A stretch of 64,000 nucleotides of DNA from contig JBGTNK010000187.1 of the NCBI GenBank assembly GCA_041743125.1, positions 5,245-69,244 on the forward strand, written 5' to 3'. The stretch comes from Terrimonas_B sp041743125. GTDB taxonomy: Bacteria; Bacteroidota; Bacteroidia; Chitinophagales; Chitinophagaceae. Shown in pieces: positions 26,208 through 34,604 of the stretch; within the stretch, counting starts at the first letter, position 1, and each line of letters begins with the position of its first letter. The notes under the pieces are model-generated. The model was not told where the DNA came from and did no database searches. It was given only the letters and a program-made list of their open reading frames with translations. The position numbers and the translations under genes were made by a program.

Positions 26208-26636
26208 ATGACAAATCATGCTTCTTATTATGTTTTTGTATACGGTTCGTTGCTAAGTGGATTTCAAAGCGAGGCTTATGAATACATCAGGAAATACTTT
26301 AACCTTTTTGGAAAAGCTAAAGTAAAGGGCAGAATGTATGATACGGGCGAGTATCCTGCTGCAGTTCCGGTTCAGGAGGATTCTTTCATTGTTGGTGAAT
26401 TATACCTGGTTAAAAACGAAAAAGAATTTTCTTATGCTATTGCACAATTAGACGATTATGAAGGGGTTTTGGTAGAGCAACATGAGCAACCCCTGTACCG
26501 TAGGGAAATTGCTGATATATTTATAAATGATGCAATTGTTCCTGCTTGGATTTATTGGTATAATGGCGACATTTCGGGGAAGCCGGTAATAGATTCAGGA
26601 GACTTGTTAGAATATATCAGGCAGAAAAGTAGCTAG
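26208..26636 (+). CDS. Gamma-glutamylcyclotransferase-like (AIG2/GGCT) protein
   Basis: A 142-residue GGCT-fold protein. VFVYGSLLSGF is the substrate-binding loop (YGSL) and LDDYEG supplies the catalytic Glu. The family cyclises gamma-glutamyl amines to 5-oxoproline, but many bacterial members have unknown substrates. ATG 26208 is four bases after TATTTTTA, a one-mismatch -7 box. The stop codon lies in a short AGCTAGCTAGCTA repeat. It is 32 bases after lutC and may also be read through from it. Confidence 0.85.
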   Translation: MTNHASYYVFVYGSLLSGFQSEAYEYIRKYFNLFGKAKVKGRMYDTGEYPAAVPVQEDSFIVGELYLVKNEKEFSYAIAQLDDYEGVLVEQHEQPLYRREIADIFINDAIVPAWIYWYNGDISGKPVIDSGDLLEYIRQKSS

Positions 26637-26735
26637 CTAGCTATTACCATTCAATTCTATTCTTCCTGCATAATATTCATTGGAATGGAGCTACAATCCT
26701 CTCCTGCAATATAAAATACAAATCCTTCTTCTGAC

Positions 26736-26743
26736 TATATTTG
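26736..26743 (+). promoter_or_regulatory. -7 box TATATTTG four bases before lpxH
   Basis: Exact TAnnTTTG match with TTCT between it and ATG 26748. No TTG at the -33 position. Would give a leaderless or nearly leaderless mRNA. Confidence 0.45.
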
Positions 26744-26747
26744 TTCT

Positions 26748-27596
26748 ATGCAAATTCCTTCCGGGAAAAAAATATTTTTTATCTCTGATTTTCATCTCGG
26801 CGCACCGGACTACGCATCCAGCCTGGAAAGAGAAAAGATCATCGTTCAATTTTTAAATGATATAAAGAATGAAGCTGCTGAAATATTTATAGTAGGGGAT
26901 ATGTTCGACTTTTGGTATGAATACAGGCAGGTAGTACCCAAAGGATTTGTAAGATTGCTGGGCAAGCTGGCCGAATTATCAGATGCAGGCATACCGATCC
27001 ATTTTTTTGTAGGTAATCATGATATGTGGATGAAGGATTATTTTAAGCAAGAATTAAATATCCCGGTATATTTTAAAGAGAAGGAGTTTGATAGAAACGG
27101 GAAAAAATTTTTAATTGGCCATGGTGATGGATTAGGCCCGGGAGATCATGGTTATAAACGGCTAAAGAAAATTTTTCGCAATCCGCTATGCCAATGGATT
27201 TTTGGTATTTTGCCTCCTGTAGTAGGGATGGGACTTGCTAATTATCTCAGCCGGCGCAGCAGGGCTTTAACAGGATCATCCGAAGAAATATTCCTTGGGG
27301 AAGAAAAGGAATGGCTTATTACTTATTGCAAAGAAACATTGCAAAAAAAGAAGATCGATTATTTTGTTTTTGGCCATAGACATTTACCGATTGATTATCG
27401 CATTGTTTTAAGCAGTCCCGGGCAAATGCTTGCAGAGGACCAATTAACAAAAAATGAAATAGAAATAAAAGTTAATGACAGCCGGTATATTAATTTAGGG
27501 GATTGGATACGTTATTATACTTACGCAGAATTTGATGGAAGAGATATGATTCTTAAATCTTACAAGGACGATGAAACCAAAATAATCCGGAACTGA
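26748..27596 (+). CDS. lpxH: UDP-2,3-diacylglucosamine diphosphatase
   Basis: A 282-residue calcineurin-fold hydrolase that makes lipid X in lipid A synthesis. All metal-binding motifs are visible: SDFHLG near residue 15, GDMFDFWYEY, GNHDMW, GHGDG and GHRHLP. The long helical insert with RSRALTGSSEEIF is typical of LpxH. It acts at the inner face of the cytoplasmic membrane. The next gene's ATG directly follows its TGA, so they are cotranscribed. A -7 box lies four bases before the ATG. Confidence 0.9.
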   Translation: MQIPSGKKIFFISDFHLGAPDYASSLEREKIIVQFLNDIKNEAAEIFIVGDMFDFWYEYRQVVPKGFVRLLGKLAELSDAGIPIHFFVGNHDMWMKDYFKQELNIPVYFKEKEFDRNGKKFLIGHGDGLGPGDHGYKRLKKIFRNPLCQWIFGILPPVVGMGLANYLSRRSRALTGSSEEIFLGEEKEWLITYCKETLQKKKIDYFVFGHRHLPIDYRIVLSSPGQMLAEDQLTKNEIEIKVNDSRYINLGDWIRYYTYAEFDGRDMILKSYKDDETKIIRN

Positions 27597-28433
27597 ATGA
27601 ACAAACTCCTTTTTATATTTTTATTTCTTTCTTTCAGCTCCCTTGGAGTTGATGGACAAACCGACAGTTCTTTTAGATTAATAAAGATTATAAAAGGAGA
27701 TATTGTCGGTTTTTCAGTAGACAATCTTGATAACATTTATCTGCTCAATAGTACCAACCAGGTTAAAAAAGTAAATTCAAATGGAGATTCGGTGGCTATT
27801 TTCAATAACGTAAGAAAATTCGGGCAGGCCACTCTTATTGATGTTTCCAATCCGTTAAAAGTGCTGTTGTTTTACCGTGATTTTTCAACTATTGTCGTAT
27901 TGGATCGTTTCATGAATGTCCGGAATACAATTGATCTCAGGAAGCAAAATATTTTCCAGGTGCGGGCTATTGGTCAATCTTATGATAATAAAATTTGGCT
28001 GTATGATGAAGTAGAAAACAAGCTTAAAAAGATAGACGAAGATGGAAAACTACTTTTAGAAACGCCCGATTTTCGCCAGTTATTTGGAGACACCCCCTCT
28101 CCTCAAAAAATATTCGATCAGGATCAATTTGTTTATCTATATGATTCTTCAAAAGCAATATTTGCATTTGATTATTACGGGGCTTTAAAAAATAAAATTC
28201 TTATTGCAGGGTGGCAAAATTTTAAAGTAGCCGGTAAATATATTTTTGGCTCGGCCGGTGATACATTATATCGTTATGATATAAAAACGTTCCGCATTGA
28301 TGAATGGAAAATGCCTGATGAGCTTTACCAGAGTAAATCTTTCAACTTTAGTTCTACCCGGTTATATGCCTTTAAAAATGGTAGTATTCAAATTTACAGT
28401 TTTCGTCAACCGAATGCTGGCCGGATTCAATAA
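27597..28433 (+). CDS. Exported beta-propeller-like protein of unknown function
   Basis: A 278-residue protein with a signal peptide ending near GVDGQ. The mature part shows repeated short strand pairs (VDNLDNIYLLN, YDNKIWLYDE, DQFVYLYDS, AGKYIFGSAGDTLYRYD) like NHL/PQQ-type propeller blades. I recognise no catalytic motif or named family. Its ATG follows the lpxH stop with no gap and mscS starts 24 bases after it, so it probably works in the envelope with one of these, but the role is unknown. Confidence 0.7.
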   Translation: MNKLLFIFLFLSFSSLGVDGQTDSSFRLIKIIKGDIVGFSVDNLDNIYLLNSTNQVKKVNSNGDSVAIFNNVRKFGQATLIDVSNPLKVLLFYRDFSTIVVLDRFMNVRNTIDLRKQNIFQVRAIGQSYDNKIWLYDEVENKLKKIDEDGKLLLETPDFRQLFGDTPSPQKIFDQDQFVYLYDSSKAIFAFDYYGALKNKILIAGWQNFKVAGKYIFGSAGDTLYRYDIKTFRIDEWKMPDELYQSKSFNFSSTRLYAFKNGSIQIYSFRQPNAGRIQ

Positions 28434-28457
28434 TTTCGCTATTTAACTTATTTTTCT

Positions 28458-29546
28458 ATGAATGAATTCCTTGACCGGATCTGGTTTGCTAATACTTTAA
28501 GGAGTTATTTCATTGTGATTATTATTATATCTGTTGTAATAGTTATTAAAAGATATATTGCCTGGTATATAGCCGGCTTAATTTTTCATTTTGTAAAGTC
28601 CGTCTGGCAGGATGTTGATAAGAAAACATTTACCAGCCTGGTAGCGAAGCCACTTGGCTTTTTCCTGGTAATTCTGGTGGCTGTTTCTACTCTTTATGAG
28701 CTTAATTTTCCAGAAGAATTGAATGTAAATATTTACAGGGTAACAGCAAAAGAGCTGTTTCAAAGCATCGGGTCGTTAATCCTTATAATTTCATTTATCC
28801 GTCTTTTACTTAGGATCATCGATTTTATTTCCATTATACTTCAGCTTCGGGCAGCACGCAATACAGACAATCAACTTATCGTTTTTTTTAAGGACTTTTT
28901 CAAAGTATTATTATCGGTCGTCGGGTTTTTAATGATATTGAAATTTTCTTTTGGATTCAAAATAGGAAATTTACTTACTGGGTTTAGCCTGGTGGCAGCG
29001 GCTATTGCATTAGCATTGCGGGAAAGTATGGAAAACCTGATCGCATCTTTTATTATATTTTTTGACAAACCTTTTAGTATGGGCGATGTGGTTAAGGTTC
29101 AAAATTTTACCGGAACTGTTGAAAAAATAGGGTTGAGAAGTACTCGTATCCGAACTGAGCAAAAGACATTTATTACGGTTCCCAATAAGCAAATGGTAGA
29201 TAGTATCCTGGACAATCTTTCATTGCGTACCCAACGAAAAGGCGAGCTCAGGCTGGAATTAAGCTTGTCAACACCTTCTGATTTGCTTGACCAGTTAATT
29301 ACAGGGATAAGGAATATAACCGGTCAGAAGGAAATTGAAAATGCCACTATTTTATTAAACGATATAACCTCATCTGCGTTTGTAATTCTTGTAGATTATT
29401 TTACCGCCCCGGTAACTGCAGTAGAGTTTAACGTCATAAAGGAGCAAATAAATTTTGAAATACTAAGGCTGATGGAAGAATTGAAAGTGGAGCTTGCGGG
29501 TGCAGGCATGAACAATTTTATAAAAAAGAAAGGGGATCTTGTATAA
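28458..29546 (+). CDS. MscS family mechanosensitive ion channel
   Basis: A 362-residue inner-membrane protein with about five hydrophobic helices. The MscS core has a pore helix with LTGFSLVAAAIALALRESMEN and the beta domain IIFFDKPFSMGDVVKV-, RSTRIRTEQKTFITVPNKQM. The C-terminal alpha/beta part is present. Such channels release solutes during osmotic downshock. The N-terminal helices exceed the three of E. coli MscS, as in many bacterial paralogues. It is last in the lpxH-propeller-mscS operon and converges with a MerR-type gene. Confidence 0.88.
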   Translation: MNEFLDRIWFANTLRSYFIVIIIISVVIVIKRYIAWYIAGLIFHFVKSVWQDVDKKTFTSLVAKPLGFFLVILVAVSTLYELNFPEELNVNIYRVTAKELFQSIGSLILIISFIRLLLRIIDFISIILQLRAARNTDNQLIVFFKDFFKVLLSVVGFLMILKFSFGFKIGNLLTGFSLVAAAIALALRESMENLIASFIIFFDKPFSMGDVVKVQNFTGTVEKIGLRSTRIRTEQKTFITVPNKQMVDSILDNLSLRTQRKGELRLELSLSTPSDLLDQLITGIRNITGQKEIENATILLNDITSSAFVILVDYFTAPVTAVEFNVIKEQINFEILRLMEELKVELAGAGMNNFIKKKGDLV

Positions 29547-29585
29547 AAATTTTCTTCTGCATTTAATGGATTTTTATCGGGAAAC

Positions 29586-30137
29586 CTAAATACTTGCTTT
29601 CAATTCAAGCAAAAACGCTTTGATATTTTCCAGAGACTTTATCATTGCAAACTTCTCTTCAACGTTTTTATTTTTCTTCAAATAGTCTTTGGCTCCTTCA
29701 ATCGTAAATTTCCTGCGGCGCAACAAATCGTGAATCAAAACCAGGTTTTTAATATCTACCGGTCTGAAAAACCGGTCGCCTTTTCGGTTCTTCCGGGGTT
29801 GAAGTATATCAAATTCAGTTTCCCAATAACGTATCAAAGATTGATTTTCCTTAAACATAATAGCTACTTCCCCAATTGGATAATATTGCTTCTTAAACAG
29901 AATATCATCAGTGGGAATTTCAATAAGATCAGCGCTGATGCCGGCTTCTTTCAGTGAGCGCCGACCCCGGGTAGAAGTAGATTTCTTATTTATTATTATT
30001 GTATTGGTTTCAGCCGGCTTTTCACCAATTTTCTCTTCCGGAACTTCAGCAGGTAAAGAAATTTCAGGAATTATAATTTCCTTTTCCTCTGCTATAGTAC
30101 CAAAATCAAATGTGATTTGTGTAAAAGGCTTGTCCAT
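29586..30137 (-). CDS. MerR family transcriptional regulator
   Basis: A 183-residue regulator. About 90 residues of acidic, low-complexity sequence precede a MerR winged helix: YYPIGEVAIMFKENQSLIRYWE, DRFFRPVDIKNLVLIHDLL and the FTIEGAKDYL helix. This organisation is common in Bacteroidota. There are no Cys residues for metal sensing, and no effector domain. ATG 30137 is chosen because the longer frame starts with a TTG inside the -33 box at 30180-30177. The targets are unknown. Confidence 0.85.
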   Translation of the reverse strand: MDKPFTQITFDFGTIAEEKEIIIPEISLPAEVPEEKIGEKPAETNTIIINKKSTSTRGRRSLKEAGISADLIEIPTDDILFKKQYYPIGEVAIMFKENQSLIRYWETEFDILQPRKNRKGDRFFRPVDIKNLVLIHDLLRRRKFTIEGAKDYLKKNKNVEEKFAMIKSLENIKAFLLELKASI

Positions 30138-30148
30138 AACAATTAAAA

Positions 30149-30180
30149 CAAAGATACAAGGATGTATGCAGCACTGCAAA
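30149..30180 (-). promoter_or_regulatory. Promoter of the MerR-type gene (TTTG-N20-TATCTTTG)
   Basis: On the minus strand TTTG at 30180-30177 and TATCTTTG at 30156-30149 are 20 bases apart, a near-perfect Bacteroidota promoter. The box ends 11 bases before ATG 30137. Confidence 0.7.
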
Positions 30181-30301
30181 GGTTATACCAACTATGAAAA
30201 AAAGGATATCACTTTCCCTCTTTTGAGAGACCAAAGCAAACCTTATAAGTTTAATTATTTTGAGTAATGCAAATCCAGAGCTTGAAATTATTTATGCTAT
30301 C

Positions 30302-31273
30302 TTAATCGAAGCTTTGATTTGAGGCTGCAGCCTGTTTTAACAAGCGGTCAAACTGATCCGGAGTCAGGTCATTATAGAAGAAATACACCGGGTCTATTTT
30401 ATTTCCATTTTTATGCACTTCGTAATGGCAGTGAGGACCCGTTGATTTACCCGTGTTTCCCACCCAGCCAATTATCTCACCCCTGGTAACTTTCTGACCT
30501 GGTCGTGATTTTACTTTTACCATGTGCCCATATAATGTTTCGTATCCATAGCCATGGTTAATGATAACGTGATTTCCATATCCATTTCCCTTGTTGCCTG
30601 CAGTACTAACTGTTCCGTTTGCTGTTGCAAAAACCGGGGTGCCTTGTGGTGCCGCAAAATCAAGACCTGCGTGCATTTTTACTGTTTTGTAAACCGGGTC
30701 AATCCGGTATCCGAAACCAGAAGCTATCCTGTTAAGATCTTTATTACTTACCGGTTGAATGGCGGGTGTGTGTGATAAAAGTTGTTCTTTATTTTTTATC
30801 AACTCATCAATTTGCAAATAGGATTTGTTTTGCGCTTTAATCCGGCTGGTAAGAGTTGCTAAAGTGCGGGTAATAGAGGATAGTAATTGATTATTTGCCA
30901 TTCCTTCCACGGTTGCAATTTCTTTTTCAACTTCTATTTCCTTCGCTCTTGCACTATCAGGAATTGGATTGGCTTCAAAGATGGCCCGGTAAACATTATT
31001 ATCCCGTTTCTCTAATTCCGCCATTTGCTTATCCAGTGATTTCGCCTTGTCACTCAGATCTGCATACCTGTCACGGAGTCGTTCATTTTGCGCCTGCAAT
31101 ATTTTTTCATTCGGAGATCCAATAAACTGAAAAGCGAAGTAGGAAATTAATGCTGCTGTAAAAACAGCCGCTGCTATAAAACCAAAAATGCGCAACAACT
31201 TTACTTGAAGGGGCACCTCAAGCTTTTCATAGCGCAACGTATTGGTATTATAGTAATATTTGATTTTTTTCAT
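30302..31273 (-). CDS. Membrane-anchored M23 peptidase with coiled coil
   Basis: A 323-residue protein with one N-terminal transmembrane helix (about 27-50), a coiled-coil region (about 55-165) and a C-terminal LytM domain. Zinc-site motifs are complete: HAGLDFAAP and HCHYEV, with LYGHM between. The layout resembles NlpD/MepM-like division and cell-wall peptidases; no LysM domain is present. It should cut peptidoglycan in the periplasm. It is divergent from alaS and is followed in the same direction by the MerR-type gene, which has its own promoter. Confidence 0.88.
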   Translation of the reverse strand: MKKIKYYYNTNTLRYEKLEVPLQVKLLRIFGFIAAAVFTAALISYFAFQFIGSPNEKILQAQNERLRDRYADLSDKAKSLDKQMAELEKRDNNVYRAIFEANPIPDSARAKEIEVEKEIATVEGMANNQLLSSITRTLATLTSRIKAQNKSYLQIDELIKNKEQLLSHTPAIQPVSNKDLNRIASGFGYRIDPVYKTVKMHAGLDFAAPQGTPVFATANGTVSTAGNKGNGYGNHVIINHGYGYETLYGHMVKVKSRPGQKVTRGEIIGWVGNTGKSTGPHCHYEVHKNGNKIDPVYFFYNDLTPDQFDRLLKQAAASNQSFD

Positions 31274-31325
31274 AGCAAACCAGCCTTTGTCCTGGTTCCG
31301 GAACTTATAAATAATCTGCGATCTT

Positions 31326-31333
31326 TACCTTTG
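31326..31333 (+). promoter_or_regulatory. -7 box TAccTTTG upstream of alaS
   Basis: Exact TAnnTTTG match about 150 bases before the alaS ATG, in the divergent region. No TTG at -33 spacing. It would give a long leader of about 145 bases. Confidence 0.4.
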
Positions 31334-31482
31334 CCCCCGGCTTAAAGAAGGTGACACAATTTTTTAAAGGGCAAGGTTAACAAATATAGGGCGATAATTA
31401 GCAAAAATCAACCCAATTATAGCTGCAATTAAGGCAATTAACGTAGAAACCGCGGTACCAATCAGACAAAATAATAATAAAA

Positions 31483-34137
31483 ATGACTTCCGAAGATATA
31501 CGAAAACAGTTTCTTGATTTTTTTCATTCCAAGAGACATCATATTATTCCTTCTGCTCCTATTGTAGTAAAAAATGATCCTTCGTTGATGTTTACCAATG
31601 CAGGAATGAATCAGTTTAAAGATATTTTTTTAGGAAACAAAGAAGCTCCTTATCCAAGAATTGCAGATACGCAAAAATGTTTACGGGTGAGCGGCAAGCA
31701 TAATGATCTTGAAGAAGTAGGAGTAGATACCTATCATCATACTATGTTTGAAATGTTAGGAAACTGGAGCTTTGGAGATTATTTTAAAAAGGAAGCTATA
31801 GCCTGGAGTTGGGAGTTACTTACAGAAGTATATAAGATGGACAAGAGCCGGCTTTATATTACCGTTTTTGAAGGGGATGAAAAAGAAAATCTCCCGAAAG
31901 ATGAAGAGGCATTGGGCGAATGGAAAAATTATATTGATAGCGACAGAATTTTAATGGGCAATAAGAAAGATAATTTTTGGGAAATGGGGGATAATGGACC
32001 ATGTGGCCCCTGTACAGAAATACATGTTGATTGCAGGACTAATGAAGAAAGAAAGCAAATTGACGGAAAAATGCTGGTGAATAATGATCATCCGCAGGTA
32101 ATAGAAATATGGAATAACGTGTTCATTCAATATAACAGGAAAAAAGATGGTAGCCTGGAACCCTTGCCAGCCAGGCACGTGGATACAGGAATGGGATTTG
32201 AGCGACTGGTTAGGGTTTTACAAAATAAGCAGAGTAATTATGACACTGATATTTTTACAGGTACTATAAGTGAAGTAGAAAAGATTACAGGTAAGGAATA
32301 CATTGCTCATGAAATTAATTCCTCTGCTACCACAGCAAGGTGGAGGGAGGCAGTTTCCTTCCGGGTTATTGCTGATCATATCCGGGCTATCTGTTTTAGC
32401 ATAGCGGATGGGCAGTTACCCTCTAACACCGGGGCAGGTTATGTTATCAGACGAATTTTAAGAAGGGCCGTAAGGTATTATTTCACATATCTCAATCACA
32501 AAAAGCCTTTATTGTTTCAATTAGTCCCTGTACTTGCCAGGCAGTTTGAAAATGTTTTTCCCGAATTAATAAAACAGGTTGATTTTATAACCAAAGTGGT
32601 TAAGGAAGAAGAAGAAGGATTCCTGAGAACGTTGGATAATGGGTTGAAAAGAATTGCCACCATAATTGATACCATATTAAAGGATGAAACAAAAGAGAGA
32701 TTCATAAAAGGAGAGGATGCTTTTGAGTTATTGGATACTTATGGATTTCCTTTAGATCTGATAAATTTAATAGCTGCGGAAAATGACCTGTCTGTGGATA
32801 TCCAGGGGTTTGAAAAAGAAATGCAAAAACAGAAGCAACGTTCCCGGGCGGTTAGTGCTGTAGAAACAGGGGACTGGATAGAAGTCACCCAGTCCGATCT
32901 TACATTTTTTGTTGGATACAGCGAGTTAACGATAGAGACCCGTGTGGCAAAGTATAGAAGGGTCGAATCGAAAAAGAAAGAACAATTTCAGATCGTTTTA
33001 GAAAAAACACCCTTTTATGCGGAAAGTGGCGGGCAAGTTGGCGACACAGGATCTTTAAAATTTGGAGATGAAGCAATTCTCGTTTCTGATACAAAAAGAG
33101 AAAATGAACTTATCATTCATTATACTGATCAATTACCGGCCGATATTTCACTTCCTGTTTTGGCAACCGTGAATCAGCAAAGAAGGTTACATATAATGTA
33201 TAACCATACGGCCACTCACCTGCTGCATGCAACTCTTCGCCAGGTAATAGGTAACCATGTTTCTCAAAAAGGATCATTTGTTTCACCCGATCTTTTACGT
33301 TTTGACTTTTCCCATTTTGCAAGGATAACCGACGAGGAATTAAGAAATATAGAATTTATTGTAAATGAAAAAATCAGGACCAATCTGCCGGTTATTATCA
33401 GGGAATTACCTAAGGAGGAAGCATTAAAAACAGGCGCTATGGCTCTGTTTGGAGAAAAATATGGGGATATAGTGCGGATAGTAACGATGGATCCAGATTG
33501 GTCGGTAGAGTTTTGTGGGGGAACGCATGTTGAATATACCGGGATGGTGGGTTTATTTGCCATTAGTTCGGAGTCCTCAATTGCATCAGGTGTTCGCCGG
33601 ATTGAAGCCGTTACCGGCGCCAAGGCTATTGCGTATTTTGAAGATATCCGGAATCAATTTAAGCAAACATCGGAATTATTGAAGTCTAAGGACCCTTTAA
33701 AGGCAATTGAAAAATTACAGAATGATAAAACCCAACTGGAAAAGAAAATTGAAAAAATGGAATCAAGGCAAGGGGTGGACATCCGAAATGAACTTATAAA
33801 AAAGGCGGAGGATATTAACGGATTATCCTTTATTGCTGATATAATAGAGGTGGATAGCCCTGCGGCTTTAAAAAAAATATGTTTTGATCTAAAAAATTAC
33901 CTGACCGATTATGTTGCAGTACTAGGTGCTTATATTGATAATAAACCATTTATTGCTATAGGGATTTCAGAATCTATTGTTAATGAAAAAAACCTGGATG
34001 CCGGAAAAATTATTAAGGAAAAGGTTTCTGATATAATAAAAGGTGGCGGTGGAGGACAAAAGACGCTAGCTACAGCCGGAGGGCAGGAAGGGGAAAGTTT
34101 GGATAAAGTAATTGAAATGGTAAGAAAGCTTTTATAA
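31483..34137 (+). CDS. alaS: Alanyl-tRNA synthetase
   Basis: An 884-residue enzyme that charges tRNA-Ala. The class II core begins FLDFFHSKRHHIIPSAPIV and includes GDNGPCGPCTEIH. The editing domain has the zinc-site motifs HTATHLLHA and CGGTH. The C-Ala domain ends with the Gly-rich GGGGGQKTLATAGG. Length and order are normal. No neighbour shares its strand closely, and it is probably monocistronic, ended by a weak hairpin at 34145-34165. Confidence 0.97.
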   Translation: MTSEDIRKQFLDFFHSKRHHIIPSAPIVVKNDPSLMFTNAGMNQFKDIFLGNKEAPYPRIADTQKCLRVSGKHNDLEEVGVDTYHHTMFEMLGNWSFGDYFKKEAIAWSWELLTEVYKMDKSRLYITVFEGDEKENLPKDEEALGEWKNYIDSDRILMGNKKDNFWEMGDNGPCGPCTEIHVDCRTNEERKQIDGKMLVNNDHPQVIEIWNNVFIQYNRKKDGSLEPLPARHVDTGMGFERLVRVLQNKQSNYDTDIFTGTISEVEKITGKEYIAHEINSSATTARWREAVSFRVIADHIRAICFSIADGQLPSNTGAGYVIRRILRRAVRYYFTYLNHKKPLLFQLVPVLARQFENVFPELIKQVDFITKVVKEEEEGFLRTLDNGLKRIATIIDTILKDETKERFIKGEDAFELLDTYGFPLDLINLIAAENDLSVDIQGFEKEMQKQKQRSRAVSAVETGDWIEVTQSDLTFFVGYSELTIETRVAKYRRVESKKKEQFQIVLEKTPFYAESGGQVGDTGSLKFGDEAILVSDTKRENELIIHYTDQLPADISLPVLATVNQQRRLHIMYNHTATHLLHATLRQVIGNHVSQKGSFVSPDLLRFDFSHFARITDEELRNIEFIVNEKIRTNLPVIIRELPKEEALKTGAMALFGEKYGDIVRIVTMDPDWSVEFCGGTHVEYTGMVGLFAISSESSIASGVRRIEAVTGAKAIAYFEDIRNQFKQTSELLKSKDPLKAIEKLQNDKTQLEKKIEKMESRQGVDIRNELIKKAEDINGLSFIADIIEVDSPAALKKICFDLKNYLTDYVAVLGAYIDNKPFIAIGISESIVNEKNLDAGKIIKEKVSDIIKGGGGGQKTLATAGGQEGESLDKVIEMVRKLL

Positions 34138-34139
34138 TT

Positions 34140-34271
34140 TCAATAAGGAAATTTCTTTCCTTTTTCATTTTTAGGGTCTTTATAATTCCTTAATTCCATA
34201 TAAATGGTAAAAACATAAATAATAACAAAACAGCATAGAACTATACAGCAGATAGAGAGAATTTTCAACAT
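34140..34271 (-). CDS. Possible 43-residue membrane peptide
   Basis: A short frame in the alaS to PDZ-gene gap. It starts MLKILSICCIVLCCFVIIY, a single hydrophobic helix with three Cys, and ends in a hydrophilic tail (NYKDPKNEKGKKFPY). The shape and codon use fit a small membrane protein, but there is no clear ribosome site or promoter, and its last codons coincide with the alaS terminator hairpin. An overlapping 51-codon frame is less protein-like. I regard it as possible only. Confidence 0.28.
   Translation of the reverse strand: MLKILSICCIVLCCFVIIYVFTIYMELRNYKDPKNEKGKKFPY
34145..34165 (+). terminator. Weak terminator after alaS
   Basis: AAGGAAA (34145-34151) pairs with TTTCCTT (34156-34162) around TTTC, followed by TTT. 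The stem is short and AT-rich. Confidence 0.45.
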
Positions 34272-34604
34272 AAGGGTTAAAATAGTTCGGTGGTGACGAT
34301 GTCAAAAATGCTGATTTCTTTGCAGATTCCCGCATATTTCAATGACGAAAAGCCCTTAGTAAATTTACGTAAAAAAGGATGGAGTTTGTCTCTATAAATG
34401 AATACCTTAATAGCATCCGGAAAGCCTGATACCATTGTCCAGAGCGCAAAAACAGAAAAGTTTAAGTTCTTTTAATTCTTTGGAAAATTATTAGTACACT
34501 ATAATCCGGTTTTTAACATTTCCGAAATGCTTCGTATTTAAGTAAATGTATTTATATTTGATCTACGAAAACAAACGTAGATAAATTATAAAAATTAAAA
34601 TGAT
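34166..34604 (+). other. Gap upstream of the PDZ gene
   Basis: Holds the possible 43-residue minus-strand peptide (34140-34271) and the PDZ-gene promoter box at 34553-34560. I see nothing else convincing between 34272 and 34550; short frames on the minus strand have no protein-like features. Confidence 0.5.
34553..34560 (+). promoter_or_regulatory. -7 box TATATTTG upstream of the PDZ gene
   Basis: Exact TAnnTTTG match 44 bases before ATG 34605. TTCG stands near the -33 position, a partial match. Confidence 0.5.

Noticed and set aside
26629..26644. AGCTAGCTAGCTA short tandem repeat at the GGCT stop codon
   Set aside because: Only three units; more likely chance than a functional repeat.
30138..30179. 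TTG 30179 as start of the MerR-type gene
   Set aside because: It lies in the -33 box of a near-perfect promoter; ATG 30137 is the correct start.
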